Positions 19,833-29,424 of a DNA stretch of 64,000 nucleotides are shown piece by piece (positions within the stretch are counted from its first letter, which is position 1; the number at the start of each line of letters is the position of its first letter). The stretch lies in the NCBI RefSeq assembly GCF_000383615.1, contig NZ_KB911595.1, forward strand, positions 160,230 to 224,229, given 5' to 3'. The DNA is from Streptomyces canus 299MFChir4.1 (GTDB taxonomy: Bacteria; Actinomycetota; Actinomycetes; Streptomycetales; Streptomycetaceae). The notes below the pieces were generated by a model that worked only from the letters and a program-made list of their open reading frames with translations, made no database searches and was not told the origin of the DNA. A program made the translations under genes and the position numbers.

Positions 19833-20099
19833 TCAGAAGCTCCAGGACGGCGTGTTGTCCAGCTGCATGAAGGCCACCAGGACCAGCAGGTCGGCCACTC
19901 CGAGGCCGAGGCCCAGGTAGGCACGGCCGCGGCGGGCGGTGCCGCGCCACAGGGCCACCGAGGCCAGGACGATGGCGATCGGGCCGAGGAAGACGTTGAG
20001 GACGAGAAGGCCGACGAGGCCGAGGATGAAGGACGCCACGGCCATGCCGTCGGCGTCACGGGCACCGGTCTGTCGGGTGGCCTGCGCGGTGAGCTGCAT
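19833..20099 (-). CDS. Small DUF4190-like membrane protein
   Basis: An 88-residue protein with a short polar N-terminus (MQLTAQATRQTGARDADG) and the DUF4190-type double helix: MAVASFILGLVGLLVL, FLGPIAIVLASVALWRG, then a Tyr-Leu-Gly-Leu-Gly-rich segment and a last hydrophobic stretch (VADLLVLVAFM). The function of the family is unknown. It begins 35 bases after the stop of the 54-aa gene on the same strand; both lie divergent from the TetR gene and may be its targets. Confidence 0.82.
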   Translation of the reverse strand: MQLTAQATRQTGARDADGMAVASFILGLVGLLVLNVFLGPIAIVLASVALWRGTARRGRAYLGLGLGVADLLVLVAFMQLDNTPSWSF

Positions 20100-20134
20100 G
20101 GTGATCAGTGCTCCTGGGGACGGCGTGGCGGGGG

Positions 20135-20299
20135 TCAGTGGGCCGAGGTGCGGCGGCGGGCGTGGCGCTCGCGGAGCGCGAAGATGCCCAGCCAGGCGGC
20201 GATCACGACGGCGGCGACGGCGGTGAAGGTGAGCGGCGCGTGGGCGACGGTGCCCAGGACGACGCCGAGGAGCATGAGTGCGGCGACGAGGAACAGCAT
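20135..20299 (-). CDS. 54-aa membrane protein divergent from TetR regulator
   Basis: A 54-codon gene, ATG at 20299 and TGA at 20135-20137. The product is MLFLVAALMLLGVVLGTV, then a polar turn, a second hydrophobic helix (TAVAAVVIAAWLGIFAL) and an Arg/His-rich tail ending RRRTSAH. It is a simple two-helix hairpin membrane protein; I know no function for it. Third codon positions are nearly all G or C, supporting that it is real. It is the first gene after the divergent promoter shared with the TetR regulator and is followed by the DUF4190-like gene. Confidence 0.72.
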   Translation of the reverse strand: MLFLVAALMLLGVVLGTVAHAPLTFTAVAAVVIAAWLGIFALRERHARRRTSAH

Positions 20300-20340
20300 G
20301 GGACGGATCCCCCTCCGATTCGGCGGTCGTTACGTTTGGG

Positions 20341-20366
20341 TGAACAGTTGTAGTTACACTTGTTCA
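20341..20366. promoter_or_regulatory. Probable TetR operator in the divergent promoter region
   Basis: A 26-bp imperfect palindrome with outer arms TGAACA and TGTTCA; 10 of 13 positions pair. It lies about 66 bases before the regulator's start and 42 bases before the 54-aa gene. A second short inverted repeat, CAGTT-GTT-AACTG at 20413-20425, lies 7 bases before the regulator's ATG and contains a related AACAGTTGTTA core. These are the natural candidates for autoregulatory binding sites. Confidence 0.5.
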
Positions 20367-20431
20367 CTGACTCTAGAGTCTAGCGCCTGTCCGGCTTTCC
20401 AATCACAGAGAACAGTTGTTAACTGGATGAC

Positions 20432-21058
20432 ATGAGTCACACCCTCGGCCTCCGGCAGGCACAGAAGCAGAAGACCCGGCAGGCGCTCCTGGACGCGGCC
20501 CTGGGACTGCTGGAGGAACAGAGCTTGAGCAGCCTGGGCCTGCGCGAGGTCACGCGTGCCGTCGGCATCGCGCCGACCGCCTTCTACCGGCACTTCCGCT
20601 CCACCGCGGATCTCGGTACGGCCCTCGTCGAGGAGGCGTTGGGCAGCCTGCACCCGATGATCCGGACGACGGTGTCCACGGCCGACGACCACGGCCAACG
20701 CATCAAGCGCGCCATCGAGTTGATCGCCGGCCATGTAGACGCGTACCCCGCCCACGTCCGGTTTATCGCCCGCGAACGACATGGCGGAGTCCAGCCGGTC
20801 CGGGAGGCCATCCGGGAGCAACTGGCCCGGTTCGGGCAGGAGGTGAGGGACGAGCTGGCCAAGGACCCGGTGTCCGGCGGCTGGAGCGAGGACGACCTGC
20901 TGATGCTGGCCAACCTCTACGTCGACCAGATGCTGATCACGGCTTCCCTGTTCCTGGAGGCCCTGGAGGCGACCCCGGAGGAACGGGACCGGGTCTGCCA
21001 GGTGGCGGAGCGTCAGATGCGGCTGATCAGCATCGGCCGCCAGCACTGGCTGGATTAG
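20432..21058 (+). CDS. TetR-family transcriptional regulator
   Basis: A 208-residue TetR repressor. The DNA-binding helices cover residues about 10-60 (QKTRQALLDAALGLL, LREVTRAVGIAPTAFYRHF), with the typical YRHF end of the recognition helix. The C-terminal ligand domain is helical and ends RQHWLD. It starts at ATG 20432. It is divergent from two small membrane-protein genes and has two inverted repeats between, so it probably represses itself and them. The ligand is unknown; homologues in this position are often annotated fatty-acid or FabR-like, which I cannot confirm. Confidence 0.88.
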   Translation: MSHTLGLRQAQKQKTRQALLDAALGLLEEQSLSSLGLREVTRAVGIAPTAFYRHFRSTADLGTALVEEALGSLHPMIRTTVSTADDHGQRIKRAIELIAGHVDAYPAHVRFIARERHGGVQPVREAIREQLARFGQEVRDELAKDPVSGGWSEDDLLMLANLYVDQMLITASLFLEALEATPEERDRVCQVAERQMRLISIGRQHWLD

Positions 21059-21129
21059 TCACCGCACAGGAGGGCGGCACCCCCGCTCACCCGGAGTACC
21101 GCCCCTGCCGTACGGCGTCCTGCACCATG

Positions 21130-21489
21130 TCAGCTCTTCGTCGCCGCCGCGCTCGGCGCACCGCTGGGCGAGCCGCTCGGGGCCGCGCCGCCCGCGCCGC
21201 CGCCGGGACCGCCGCAGCCGCCCATGCCGCCGCCGGGCCCGCCGCTCGGCATGCCGGAGGGGGTGCCGCTGGGCGCGCCCGACGGCCGGGCGGTGGCGTT
21301 TCCGATGGGGGCGCCCGAGGGGGCACCGCTGGGCATGCCGGACGCGTTGCCGGTGGGGGCCTGACAGTTCTGCCCGCCCGAGGTGCCGCTGTTCGAGGAC
21401 GACGACGAGTCGCCCGAGCCGCAGGCCACCAGGGCGAGGGGCGAGAGCGCCAGCAGGGCCACGGCGGGGAGGAGACGCACACGCTTCAT
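21130..21489 (-). CDS. Small Gly/Pro/Ser-rich lipoprotein
   Basis: A 119-residue protein with a lipoprotein signal peptide (MKRVRLLPAVALLALSPLAL) and the lipobox ending at Cys23 (LVAC). The mature part is low complexity: a Ser run, then repeated P-S-G-x-P-S-G units, a Gly-rich stretch with GGCGG, and an Ala-rich end. No enzymatic domain is visible. It is likely exported, lipid-anchored and disordered. The WYL regulator gene lies about 115 bases upstream on the same strand. Confidence 0.75.
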   Translation of the reverse strand: MKRVRLLPAVALLALSPLALVACGSGDSSSSSNSGTSGGQNCQAPTGNASGMPSGAPSGAPIGNATARPSGAPSGTPSGMPSGGPGGGMGGCGGPGGGAGGAAPSGSPSGAPSAAATKS

Positions 21490-21603
21490 GAGAGACAGCT
21501 CCGGAGAGGATGAGGAAGTCCTGAGGTCGGGAACTGTCGCAACGGCCCCTGAGCCTTCGGTGGGGCCGGCCTGTCCCCCGCCTGTGCGGGAGGCAAAGCG
21601 CGG

Positions 21604-22608
21604 CTAAAGCAGCTCCTGCGAGCTGGGGTTCTGTACGGACCGCTCACCCACCCGCTGGTACAGGTCCGTGACAGAGGCGGCCGCGCGGGCCACCTCCTCG
21701 CGTACCTCGGGCGGCGAGAGGACCTCCACGCGGTCGGAGAACTGCAGGAGTTGACGGGCCTCACCGACCACGCCGAGCGAGAGCCGGGCCGTCACCCACG
21801 CGTCCTCGCCGTCGCCCTCGGGGAGTTCGGTCAGATACGGGGCCATCAGCCGTACGAACAGGTCGAGTCGGTCGCGTCGGACCCGGACGGTGACGTCGAT
21901 GCCGCCGGGGCGTTCCTCGACCTGGCGGCGCAACACCTCCCAGACCTCGGCGAGTTCGACACCGGGCCGACGCCTGACGGGTTCGTCCAGCACGGCCGCG
22001 GAGCGCACCCGGTCGGCCCGGAACAGCCGCGGGAGGCCCCGCCGGTCGGCGACCAGGTACCAGACACCCGCCTTGGCGACGAGACCGTACGGGTCCACGG
22101 TGTACGTCCGTGTCTCGCGCTCCCCGCTGTGCCGGTACCGCAGCCGCAGCCGGCGGTCGGCGAAGACGGCGTCCTGGAGGGCCGCCAGGTCCACGGACCG
22201 CTGCGGCCCGCCCTTCCAGCGGGTGGCGTCGACCAGGACGCGGCGGGAGGTGGCCTCGGCCGCCGGGCGGTGCGGGGCGGGCAGTGCGGCCATCACCTTG
22301 CGCAGCGCCGAGCCGAGGGCGGAGTCCAGGCCGAGGGCCGCGTGGGCGCCCTGGGCGGCCAGGATGAACAGGGCGCGGGACTCGTCGGCGGTCAGGCCGG
22401 TGACGTCCGTGCGGAATCCGGCGAGGAGTTCGATGCCGCCGTGTCGCCCGCGCTCGGCGTACACGGGCACCCCGGAGGCGGACAGGGCCTCCACGTCCCG
22501 GTAGATGGTCCGCACGGACACCTCGAGCCGGGCGGCGAGTTCATGCGCGGGCACCCGGCCCCGGGTCTGCAGAAGCAGCAGGATCGACAGGAGACGGTCG
22601 GACTTCAC
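21604..22608 (-). CDS. HTH/WYL-domain transcriptional regulator (YafY type)
   Basis: A 334-residue regulator with an N-terminal HTH_11-like winged helix (RLLSILLLLQTRGRVPAHEL, VRTIYRDVEALS), then a WYL domain. The WYL signature region is seen as GLVAKAGVWYLVADRRG followed by FRADRVRSA, and a WCX C-terminal extension ends in LYQRVGER. WYL domains sense nucleic acids or small nucleotides in several actinobacterial regulators and defence systems. The nearest same-strand gene upstream is the thioesterase, about 72 bases away, separated by a 3'-end repeat element. Confidence 0.88.
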   Translation of the reverse strand: MKSDRLLSILLLLQTRGRVPAHELAARLEVSVRTIYRDVEALSASGVPVYAERGRHGGIELLAGFRTDVTGLTADESRALFILAAQGAHAALGLDSALGSALRKVMAALPAPHRPAAEATSRRVLVDATRWKGGPQRSVDLAALQDAVFADRRLRLRYRHSGERETRTYTVDPYGLVAKAGVWYLVADRRGLPRLFRADRVRSAAVLDEPVRRRPGVELAEVWEVLRRQVEERPGGIDVTVRVRRDRLDLFVRLMAPYLTELPEGDGEDAWVTARLSLGVVGEARQLLQFSDRVEVLSPPEVREEVARAAASVTDLYQRVGERSVQNPSSQELL

Positions 22609-22629
22609 GGGGACAGGATCTCGCGTGAC

Positions 22630-22684
22630 GCGCCCCGCGGCGGAGCCGCATGCCGAAGCAGCCCCGCGCCCCCGGGTGGGTCAG
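22630..22684 (-). repeat. Streptomyces short dispersed 3'-end element, copy 1
   Basis: An approximately 55-bp GC-rich element. It starts at the stop codon of the thioesterase gene and, read on the minus strand, contains GGGGGCGCGGGGCTG and then GCGGCTCCGCCGC, a 5-bp hairpin with a 3-base loop. A second copy with about 80-85% identity lies at 34543-34597, again directly after a stop codon. Confidence 0.7.
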
Positions 22685-23535
22685 GACAACCTGACCCTGG
22701 CGAGTTGACGCGACTGTGCCACCAACCTGTCCGCGCTGTCCCAGACCTCGGCGTCCTCCTCCAGGAAGCCGCCGGCGAGGTTGCGGGTGCTGATGGCGAC
22801 GCGCAGGGGGCCGGGGGCGGGGCGGCAGCGGACGTGGACGGTGAGTTCGACCGTGGGCACCCAGCCCTTGAGGCCGATCCCGAAGGCCGTGGGCGGGAGC
22901 GCATCCACCGCGAGCAGCAGCGAGAAGGGGTCGGCGTCCCGGCCGTCGGCGAGCCCGAACCAGGACCGCATCTCGCCCTTGCCGGAGGGCGCGCCGAGGG
23001 CCCAGCCCAGGGTCGACGGGTCCAGCTTGAGCATCAGCCGGTCGGTGATGGCGGAGCTGCCGTCGACGGGGACGGGCCCGTCCTCGGGACCGAAGCACTG
23101 GTCCATCGGCGGGAACACGGGCGGCTTCGCCGACGTACGGACGTCGTCGGGGAGGGAGTCGAGGTCGCCGTAGGAGGCGAGGGCGCGGATGCGCTCGACC
23201 TCCTTGCCCTCGTCGTCGTACTGGAAGAGCGAGGCCTGGCCGGTGGAGAGGGTGCGGCCGGTGCGGACGACGTCCGTGCGGATCACCGCCGGTCCGGGCT
23301 GGGACGCGGTCAGGTAGTGCGCGGAGATCGTGAACGGGTCGGTGTGCGGCAGGGCGTCCGCGAGGGCGCGGCCCAGGACGGCCAGGAGGTAGCCACCGTT
23401 GACGGCGCTGATGATCGTCCAGCCCGCGGAGAGGTCGATGTCGTAGACGCCAGGGGCGCGGCGGGCGGCCGCGGTGTCCCTGTCGAACTCGCTGTCGCCG
23501 ATCGTCGCGCGCGTGGCGGAGGCTGCTTCTGGCAT
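22681..23535 (-). CDS. Acyl-CoA thioesterase-like (TesB/hot-dog) protein
   Basis: A 284-residue double hot-dog protein of the TesB-like thioesterase family, which hydrolyses acyl-CoA thioesters. The first half holds the hot-dog helix segment (INNGGY-like AVNGGYLLAVLGRAL) and the strand HYLTASQPGPA. The second half repeats the fold and contains LKGWVPTVELTVHVRC and LAGGFLEEDAEVWDS, the typical TesB end. ATG 23535 was preferred over two in-frame TTG codons six codons upstream. It may be the first gene of a unit with the WYL regulator. Confidence 0.8.
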   Translation of the reverse strand: MPEAASATRATIGDSEFDRDTAAARRAPGVYDIDLSAGWTIISAVNGGYLLAVLGRALADALPHTDPFTISAHYLTASQPGPAVIRTDVVRTGRTLSTGQASLFQYDDEGKEVERIRALASYGDLDSLPDDVRTSAKPPVFPPMDQCFGPEDGPVPVDGSSAITDRLMLKLDPSTLGWALGAPSGKGEMRSWFGLADGRDADPFSLLLAVDALPPTAFGIGLKGWVPTVELTVHVRCRPAPGPLRVAISTRNLAGGFLEEDAEVWDSADRLVAQSRQLARVRLS

Positions 23536-23681
23536 GCCTGAACGGTACAACAACTAACTACTAAGCGGTAGCTTTCCTCCCGGGGGTCGGTCATTCGTCC
23601 CAGGTGAGACCCGCGCTATTTCTCGGTAAGCGTCCGTACTCGCCCGTAAACCCCGCACCCGGCAACCTCCTCTACAGGGAC

Positions 23682-24902
23682 ATGAGCCTCACCGGGACCA
23701 CGTTCCTCTACACCCTGATCGTGCTGTCCGTCGTCGCCGTCGTGCTGCCGCTGGCCCTGTGGTCGCGGTTGCGGGGGCCCCGGATCGCACGCGCCGCCGC
23801 CCGCGTACTGATGGTGCTGTTCGCCCAGGGCACGGCCGTCGCTCTCGTCTTCGTGCTGGTCAACAACCAGAACAGCCTCTACGACAACTGGGCCGACCTG
23901 CTCGGCACCGGCAACCACGTCCAGCAGGCCGCGAACCTGGGCGCCGACGGCACCGGCGGCATCTCGCTGAAGCGGTTGCCCAAGGTGAGGCAGCACTTCA
24001 CCAACGCCTCCGGACCCGGCATGAAGGGCGTGCGGGTGACCCAGCTCAAGGGCCGGGTCTCGGGTGTGAACGCCGAGGTCTACGTCTGGCTGCCGCCGCA
24101 GTACGGCGAGCCCGCCTACCGGCACCACACGTTCCCCGTGGTGGAGCTGCTCTCGGGCTATCCCGGCTCGGCGAAGGCCTGGTTCGGGTCACTGCACGCG
24201 GTCAACCAGCTCCGGCCGCTGATGCGGGACGGCAAGGTGGCGCCGTTCATCCTGGTCGCCCCGCGCATGAACCTGCTGGCCGGGGTCGACACCGGGTGCG
24301 CCAACATCACGGGCACGGTCGACGCCGACACCTGGCTCAGCGTCGACGTGCCGAAGATGGTCACGGACAACTTCCGCGCCCAGTCCGGTCCGGCGGGCTG
24401 GGCCGCGGCCGGGTACTCGGCGGGCGGCCACTGCGCGACCAAGCTCGCCGTCGCGCACCCCGACCGCTACCGGGCCGCGGTCAGCATGTCCGGCTACAAC
24501 GACCCGATCGGCGAACGCAACTCGCTGGCCGCCGAGACCCCCGCCCTGCGCCGCGCCAACAACCCGTACCTGCTGCTGCGCGAGGCCCGCACCCCGCCCG
24601 CGATCGCGCTCTACCAGTCCGGTCAGCCGGGCGACGGCTACGAGGCGGCCATGGGCCTGGAACAGGTCGCGAAGGCGCCGACGACCGTGCACGTCGTCTG
24701 CATCCCGAAGAGCGCGGGCGGCCACAACATGGCGCTGTGGAAGCCGCAGGTGGTTCCGGCGTTCCGCTGGCTGACCGAGGAGATGGGGCTGCTGCACGGC
24801 CGGGCGGGCGCTACTCCTCACGCACGGTCGACCGGCGGTTCCAGGCCCGCGGAGCTCGCCAGTGGAACCGCATCGCGAGCAGGCGCAGTACGAAGGCGGT
24901 GA
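23682..24902 (+). CDS. Membrane-anchored esterase of the antigen-85/esterase-D fold
   Basis: A 406-residue protein starting MSLTGTTFLYTLIVLSVVAVV. It has two N-terminal membrane helices (about 5-30 and 43-63) and then an extracellular alpha/beta-hydrolase domain like mycolyl transferase/putative esterase proteins. The nucleophile is Ser in GYSAGG, the oxyanion region is VVELLSGYPG, and the catalytic His is in SAGGHNMALW. About 35 Arg/Ala-rich residues follow the last domain helix and overlap the convergent TRIC-like gene by 92 bases; the tail may be a recent stop-codon loss. ATG 23682 has AGGGA upstream. Confidence 0.82.
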   Translation: MSLTGTTFLYTLIVLSVVAVVLPLALWSRLRGPRIARAAARVLMVLFAQGTAVALVFVLVNNQNSLYDNWADLLGTGNHVQQAANLGADGTGGISLKRLPKVRQHFTNASGPGMKGVRVTQLKGRVSGVNAEVYVWLPPQYGEPAYRHHTFPVVELLSGYPGSAKAWFGSLHAVNQLRPLMRDGKVAPFILVAPRMNLLAGVDTGCANITGTVDADTWLSVDVPKMVTDNFRAQSGPAGWAAAGYSAGGHCATKLAVAHPDRYRAAVSMSGYNDPIGERNSLAAETPALRRANNPYLLLREARTPPAIALYQSGQPGDGYEAAMGLEQVAKAPTTVHVVCIPKSAGGHNMALWKPQVVPAFRWLTEEMGLLHGRAGATPHARSTGGSRPAELASGTASRAGAVRRR

Positions 24903-25467
24903 GGGCCGCGAGCCCGCTGGTGAACGGACTGAGGGCGTCGTAGCGGATGCACAGGACGACCATGGTGGCGCCGACGATCGCCGGGACCGCGTACAGGTCG
25001 CGGTCCCAGCGCAGCAGTGAGGGCACCTCGTTGGCGAGCACGTCCCTGAGCACACCGCCGCCGACGGCGGTGGCGAGACCGAGGGTCGCGGACTGGGTGA
25101 GGCCGAGCCCGTACTCGTACGCCTTGGTCGTCCCGGCGACGCAGAACAGGCCGAGGCCGGCCGCGTCGAAGACGTTCACGCCGACCTGGATGCGCTCCAC
25201 GTGCGGGTGCAGGAAGAAGACCAGGAGGGCGGCGAGCAGCGGGGTGATGAAGTAGCCGAGATCCGTGAAGGCGGCGGGCGGTACCGCGCCGATGATCAGG
25301 TCCCGGAACAGCCCTCCGCCCAGCGCGGTGACCTCGGCGAGGACGGCGATGCCGAAGACGTCGAAGTTCTTGCGGACGGCCAGCAGCGCGCCGGAGATGG
25401 CGAACACGAAGATGCCGACGAGGTCGAGCGTGTGCTGGACGGAGGGACTGAACAGTTGCTGGAGCAC
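24811..25467 (-). CDS. TRIC-like (UPF0126) cation channel
   Basis: A 218-residue seven-helix membrane protein with an internal duplication, the prokaryotic TRIC channel plan. Each half has the glycine-rich kinked helix followed by Arg-Asp: ALGGGLFRDLIIG and AVGGGVLRDVLANE. The start is GTG at 25467. Prokaryotic TRIC proteins are trimers that conduct monovalent cations; the physiological role in Streptomyces is unclear. Its 3' end overlaps the convergent esterase gene. Confidence 0.9.
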   Translation of the reverse strand: MLQQLFSPSVQHTLDLVGIFVFAISGALLAVRKNFDVFGIAVLAEVTALGGGLFRDLIIGAVPPAAFTDLGYFITPLLAALLVFFLHPHVERIQVGVNVFDAAGLGLFCVAGTTKAYEYGLGLTQSATLGLATAVGGGVLRDVLANEVPSLLRWDRDLYAVPAIVGATMVVLCIRYDALSPFTSGLAALTAFVLRLLAMRFHWRAPRAWNRRSTVREE

Positions 25468-25490
25468 ACCGCATTCTTGCGCAGCGGCTG

Positions 25491-26882
25491 CTACCGGGCC
25501 GGCTTGCCCGTCGTGAACAGCCAGGTGTGGAACAGGTCGTCCAGTTGCTGTCCGCTGATCTTGTCGGCGAGGCCGATGAATTCGGCCGTGTTCGCGTTGC
25601 CGTAGCGGTGGAGCCTCGTCCAGGCCGGCAGCAGCTCGAAGAACGCCTTGTCGCCGATCCGTTCGCGCAGCGCCTGGAGGGTCATCGCGCCTCGCTGGTA
25701 GACCGCGGACGCGAACATCGTGTCCCGCTGCGGGTCACCGACGGTGGTCTGCCAGAAGGCGCTGTCGGCGGGGCGGCCGTCGTACGCGGCGACGAAGGAG
25801 TCATGGGCGCTGCGGGTGCCCTTGTGCTCGGCCCACAGCCACTGGGCGTAGGTCGCGAAGCCCTCGTTGAGCCAGATGTCCTTCCAGTGCGCGACCGAGA
25901 CGCTGTCCCCGAACCACTGGTGGGCCAGCTCGTGCACGATCGTCGTCTCGCTGCGCACCGCCGAGTAGGCCGGCTTGGTCTGCACCTCCAGCGAGAACCC
26001 GGCCTGCGGCATGTCGTCGACGATCGCGCCGGTCTCCTCGAAGGGGTACGGCCCGAAGACCTGCGACCAGTAGTCGGTGGCCTCGGCGGTGACGGCGTAC
26101 ACATCGACGCCGTTGCTGTTCGCCAGCACCGGGTCGATGGCCGTGTAGATGGGGATGCCGCCGGGGGTCTTCCCGGTGCGGACGTCGAACTTCCCGATGG
26201 TGGCGGTCGCCAGGTAGGTCGCCATCGGCTTCTTCTCGCGCCAGTGGGTGTACGTCGAGCCGCCCTTGTCGTACGTCGACACGAGCCGGCCGTTGGAGAC
26301 CGCGGTCAGGCCCTTCGGGGTCTGGATGCGGATGTCGTAGGTGGCCTTGTCCGCGGGATGGTCGCTGGACGGGAACCAGGTGGAGGCGGCGTTGGGTTCA
26401 CAGGCGACGAAGACGCCGTCGGGAGTCTTCATCCAGCCGTAGTCGGAGCCGAAGACGATGGGGCCGTTGAGGGGTTCGGGGATCCCGCCGTAGGTGACGG
26501 CGACCGTGAACTCCTGGCCCTTGCGCAGGGATTGGCGCGGGGTGATGCGTATCTCGTCGCCGTCCCGGCTGAACTGGGCGCGTCTGCCGTTCACTTCGAC
26601 CGCGGTGACCACGAGTCTCTGGAGATCCAGATCGAAGGAGGAGAGGTTCTGGGTGGCGCCGGCGGTGAGTGTCGTACGGCCGTCCAGACGGTCGGTGTCC
26701 GGGTTGTACGCCACGTCGAGGGCGTAGTGCCGGGCGTCGAAGCCGCCGTTGCCGAGGTTCGGGAAGTAGGCGTCGCCGATGCCGGGGGCGCCGGGTTTCG
26801 GGCCCGGGGCCGCCGCGATGACAAAGAAGGAAGCCGCCGCGGTCGCGACGGCTCCTAAACGTGCCGAACGGGAGAGTGCCAT
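25491..26882 (-). CDS. Secreted M1-family metallopeptidase
   Basis: A 463-residue aminopeptidase N-like enzyme. An export signal spans residues 1-25 (SARLGAVATAAASFFVIAAA). The N-terminal beta domain follows, then the zinc motif HELAH with the third ligand Glu 18 residues later in WLNEGFATYAQW. The exopeptidase motif G-x-M-E-N is replaced by DDMPQAGFSLEVQ, so amino-terminal recognition may differ. M1 enzymes of this short type lack the long C-terminal helical domain. ATG 26882 has GAGAGGGAC upstream. The start codon lies in the loop of a 15-bp inverted repeat that could control translation. Confidence 0.9.
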   Translation of the reverse strand: MALSRSARLGAVATAAASFFVIAAAPGPKPGAPGIGDAYFPNLGNGGFDARHYALDVAYNPDTDRLDGRTTLTAGATQNLSSFDLDLQRLVVTAVEVNGRRAQFSRDGDEIRITPRQSLRKGQEFTVAVTYGGIPEPLNGPIVFGSDYGWMKTPDGVFVACEPNAASTWFPSSDHPADKATYDIRIQTPKGLTAVSNGRLVSTYDKGGSTYTHWREKKPMATYLATATIGKFDVRTGKTPGGIPIYTAIDPVLANSNGVDVYAVTAEATDYWSQVFGPYPFEETGAIVDDMPQAGFSLEVQTKPAYSAVRSETTIVHELAHQWFGDSVSVAHWKDIWLNEGFATYAQWLWAEHKGTRSAHDSFVAAYDGRPADSAFWQTTVGDPQRDTMFASAVYQRGAMTLQALRERIGDKAFFELLPAWTRLHRYGNANTAEFIGLADKISGQQLDDLFHTWLFTTGKPAR

Positions 26883-26948
26883 GGTGTCGTCCCTCTCGAG
26901 CGTGTACCGATAAGTCGGACACGGACGACTCTTCACTCTCCCGTTCGG
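26864..26948 (-). promoter_or_regulatory. Inverted repeat enclosing the M1 peptidase ribosome site and start
   Basis: The arm CCGAACGGGAGAGTG (26864-26878) covers codons 2-6 of the peptidase gene. Its exact reverse complement lies at 26934-26948, 52-66 bases before the ATG. The 55-base loop contains the ribosome binding site and the ATG. A 15-bp GC-rich stem of this kind in the mRNA would be stable. Confidence 0.55.
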
Positions 26949-26980
26949 GCATGTGCATGACTTTGCCAACTCGTCATGCG

Positions 26981-28332
<1,352 letters not shown>

Positions 28333-28336
<4 letters not shown>

Positions 28337-29424
28337 AGCTTCGGCGCAATCTCTTCGGTCCAGATCCGCGTGCGGTCCTCCGGCGAGAGGTGGCAGGCGG
28401 AGTAGTGCCCGCCGCCGACCTGCTGGAGCTCCGGGCGCACGGTACGGGTGACATCGCCCTTGGGGATGTCCGCGTACGGGCAGCGGGGGTGGAAGGCGCA
28501 GCCCGAGGGGACGTTGATGAGGCTCGGCGGCTGGCCCTTGACGGGGATGAGCCGCTCGGAGGTCTCCCGGTCGATGCGCGGCATCGAGCCCAGCAGACCC
28601 CAGGTGTACGGGTGCTGCGGGCGCTCGAAGACGTCGTCGACGCTGCCGCGCTCCACGCACCGGCCGCCGTACATCACCAGGACGTCGTCGGCGATCTCGG
28701 CGACCACACCCAGGTCGTGGGTGATGAGGACGACCGCGGAGCCGAACTCCTTCTGCAGGTCCCGGATCAGGTCGAGGATCTGCGCCTGGACGGTGACGTC
28801 CAGGGCGGTCGTCGGCTCGTCCGCGATCAGCAGTTCGGGGTTGTTGACGAGCGCCATGGCGATCATCGCGCGCTGGCGCATACCGCCGGAGAACTCGTGC
28901 GGGTAGCCGTCGACGCGCTTGTCCGGCTCGGGGATACCGACCCGGTCGAGCATCTCGACGGCCCGCTTGCGCGCGACCTTCTTGCTGACGTCGTGGTGGA
29001 CCCGGTACGCCTCCACGATCTGGTTGCCGATCGTGTAGTACGGGTGCATCGCGGACAGCGGGTCCTGGAAGATCATCGCCATCTCGCGGCCACGCAGCCG
29101 GCGCACCTCGTCCGGGTCGGCGGAGACCAGCTCCTTGCCGTCCAGCCAGATCTCGCCGGACATCTGGACGTTCTTGCCGCGCGCGCCGAGCCGGTGCAGG
29201 CCCATGATCGCCAGCGAGGTGACGGACTTGCCGGAGCCCGACTCGCCCACGATGCAGAGGGTCTTGCCCTTCTCCACCTGGAAGCTGAGCCCGTCGACGG
29301 ACTTGACCAGTCCGTCGTCGGTCGGGAAGTGCACCTTGAGGTCGCGGACCGCGAGGAAGGCGTCGGGGGCGTTCCCCGGAGCCGGCTCGCCCAGGGCGGC
29401 ACCGGTCTTGGAGAGTTCGGTCAC
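28333..29424 (-). CDS. Oligopeptide ABC transporter ATP-binding protein (OppD/DppD type)
   Basis: A 363-residue ABC ATPase. Walker A is G60-E-S-G-S-G-K-S, the signature is FSGGMRQRAMIAMAL, Walker B is LLIADEPTTALD, and the oligo_HPY end has CAFHPRCPYA. Pairing with the OppF-type ATPase is standard for peptide importers. GTG 29424 overlaps the permease stop codon in a GTGA junction, so translation is probably coupled through oppB-oppD-oppF. Confidence 0.94.
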
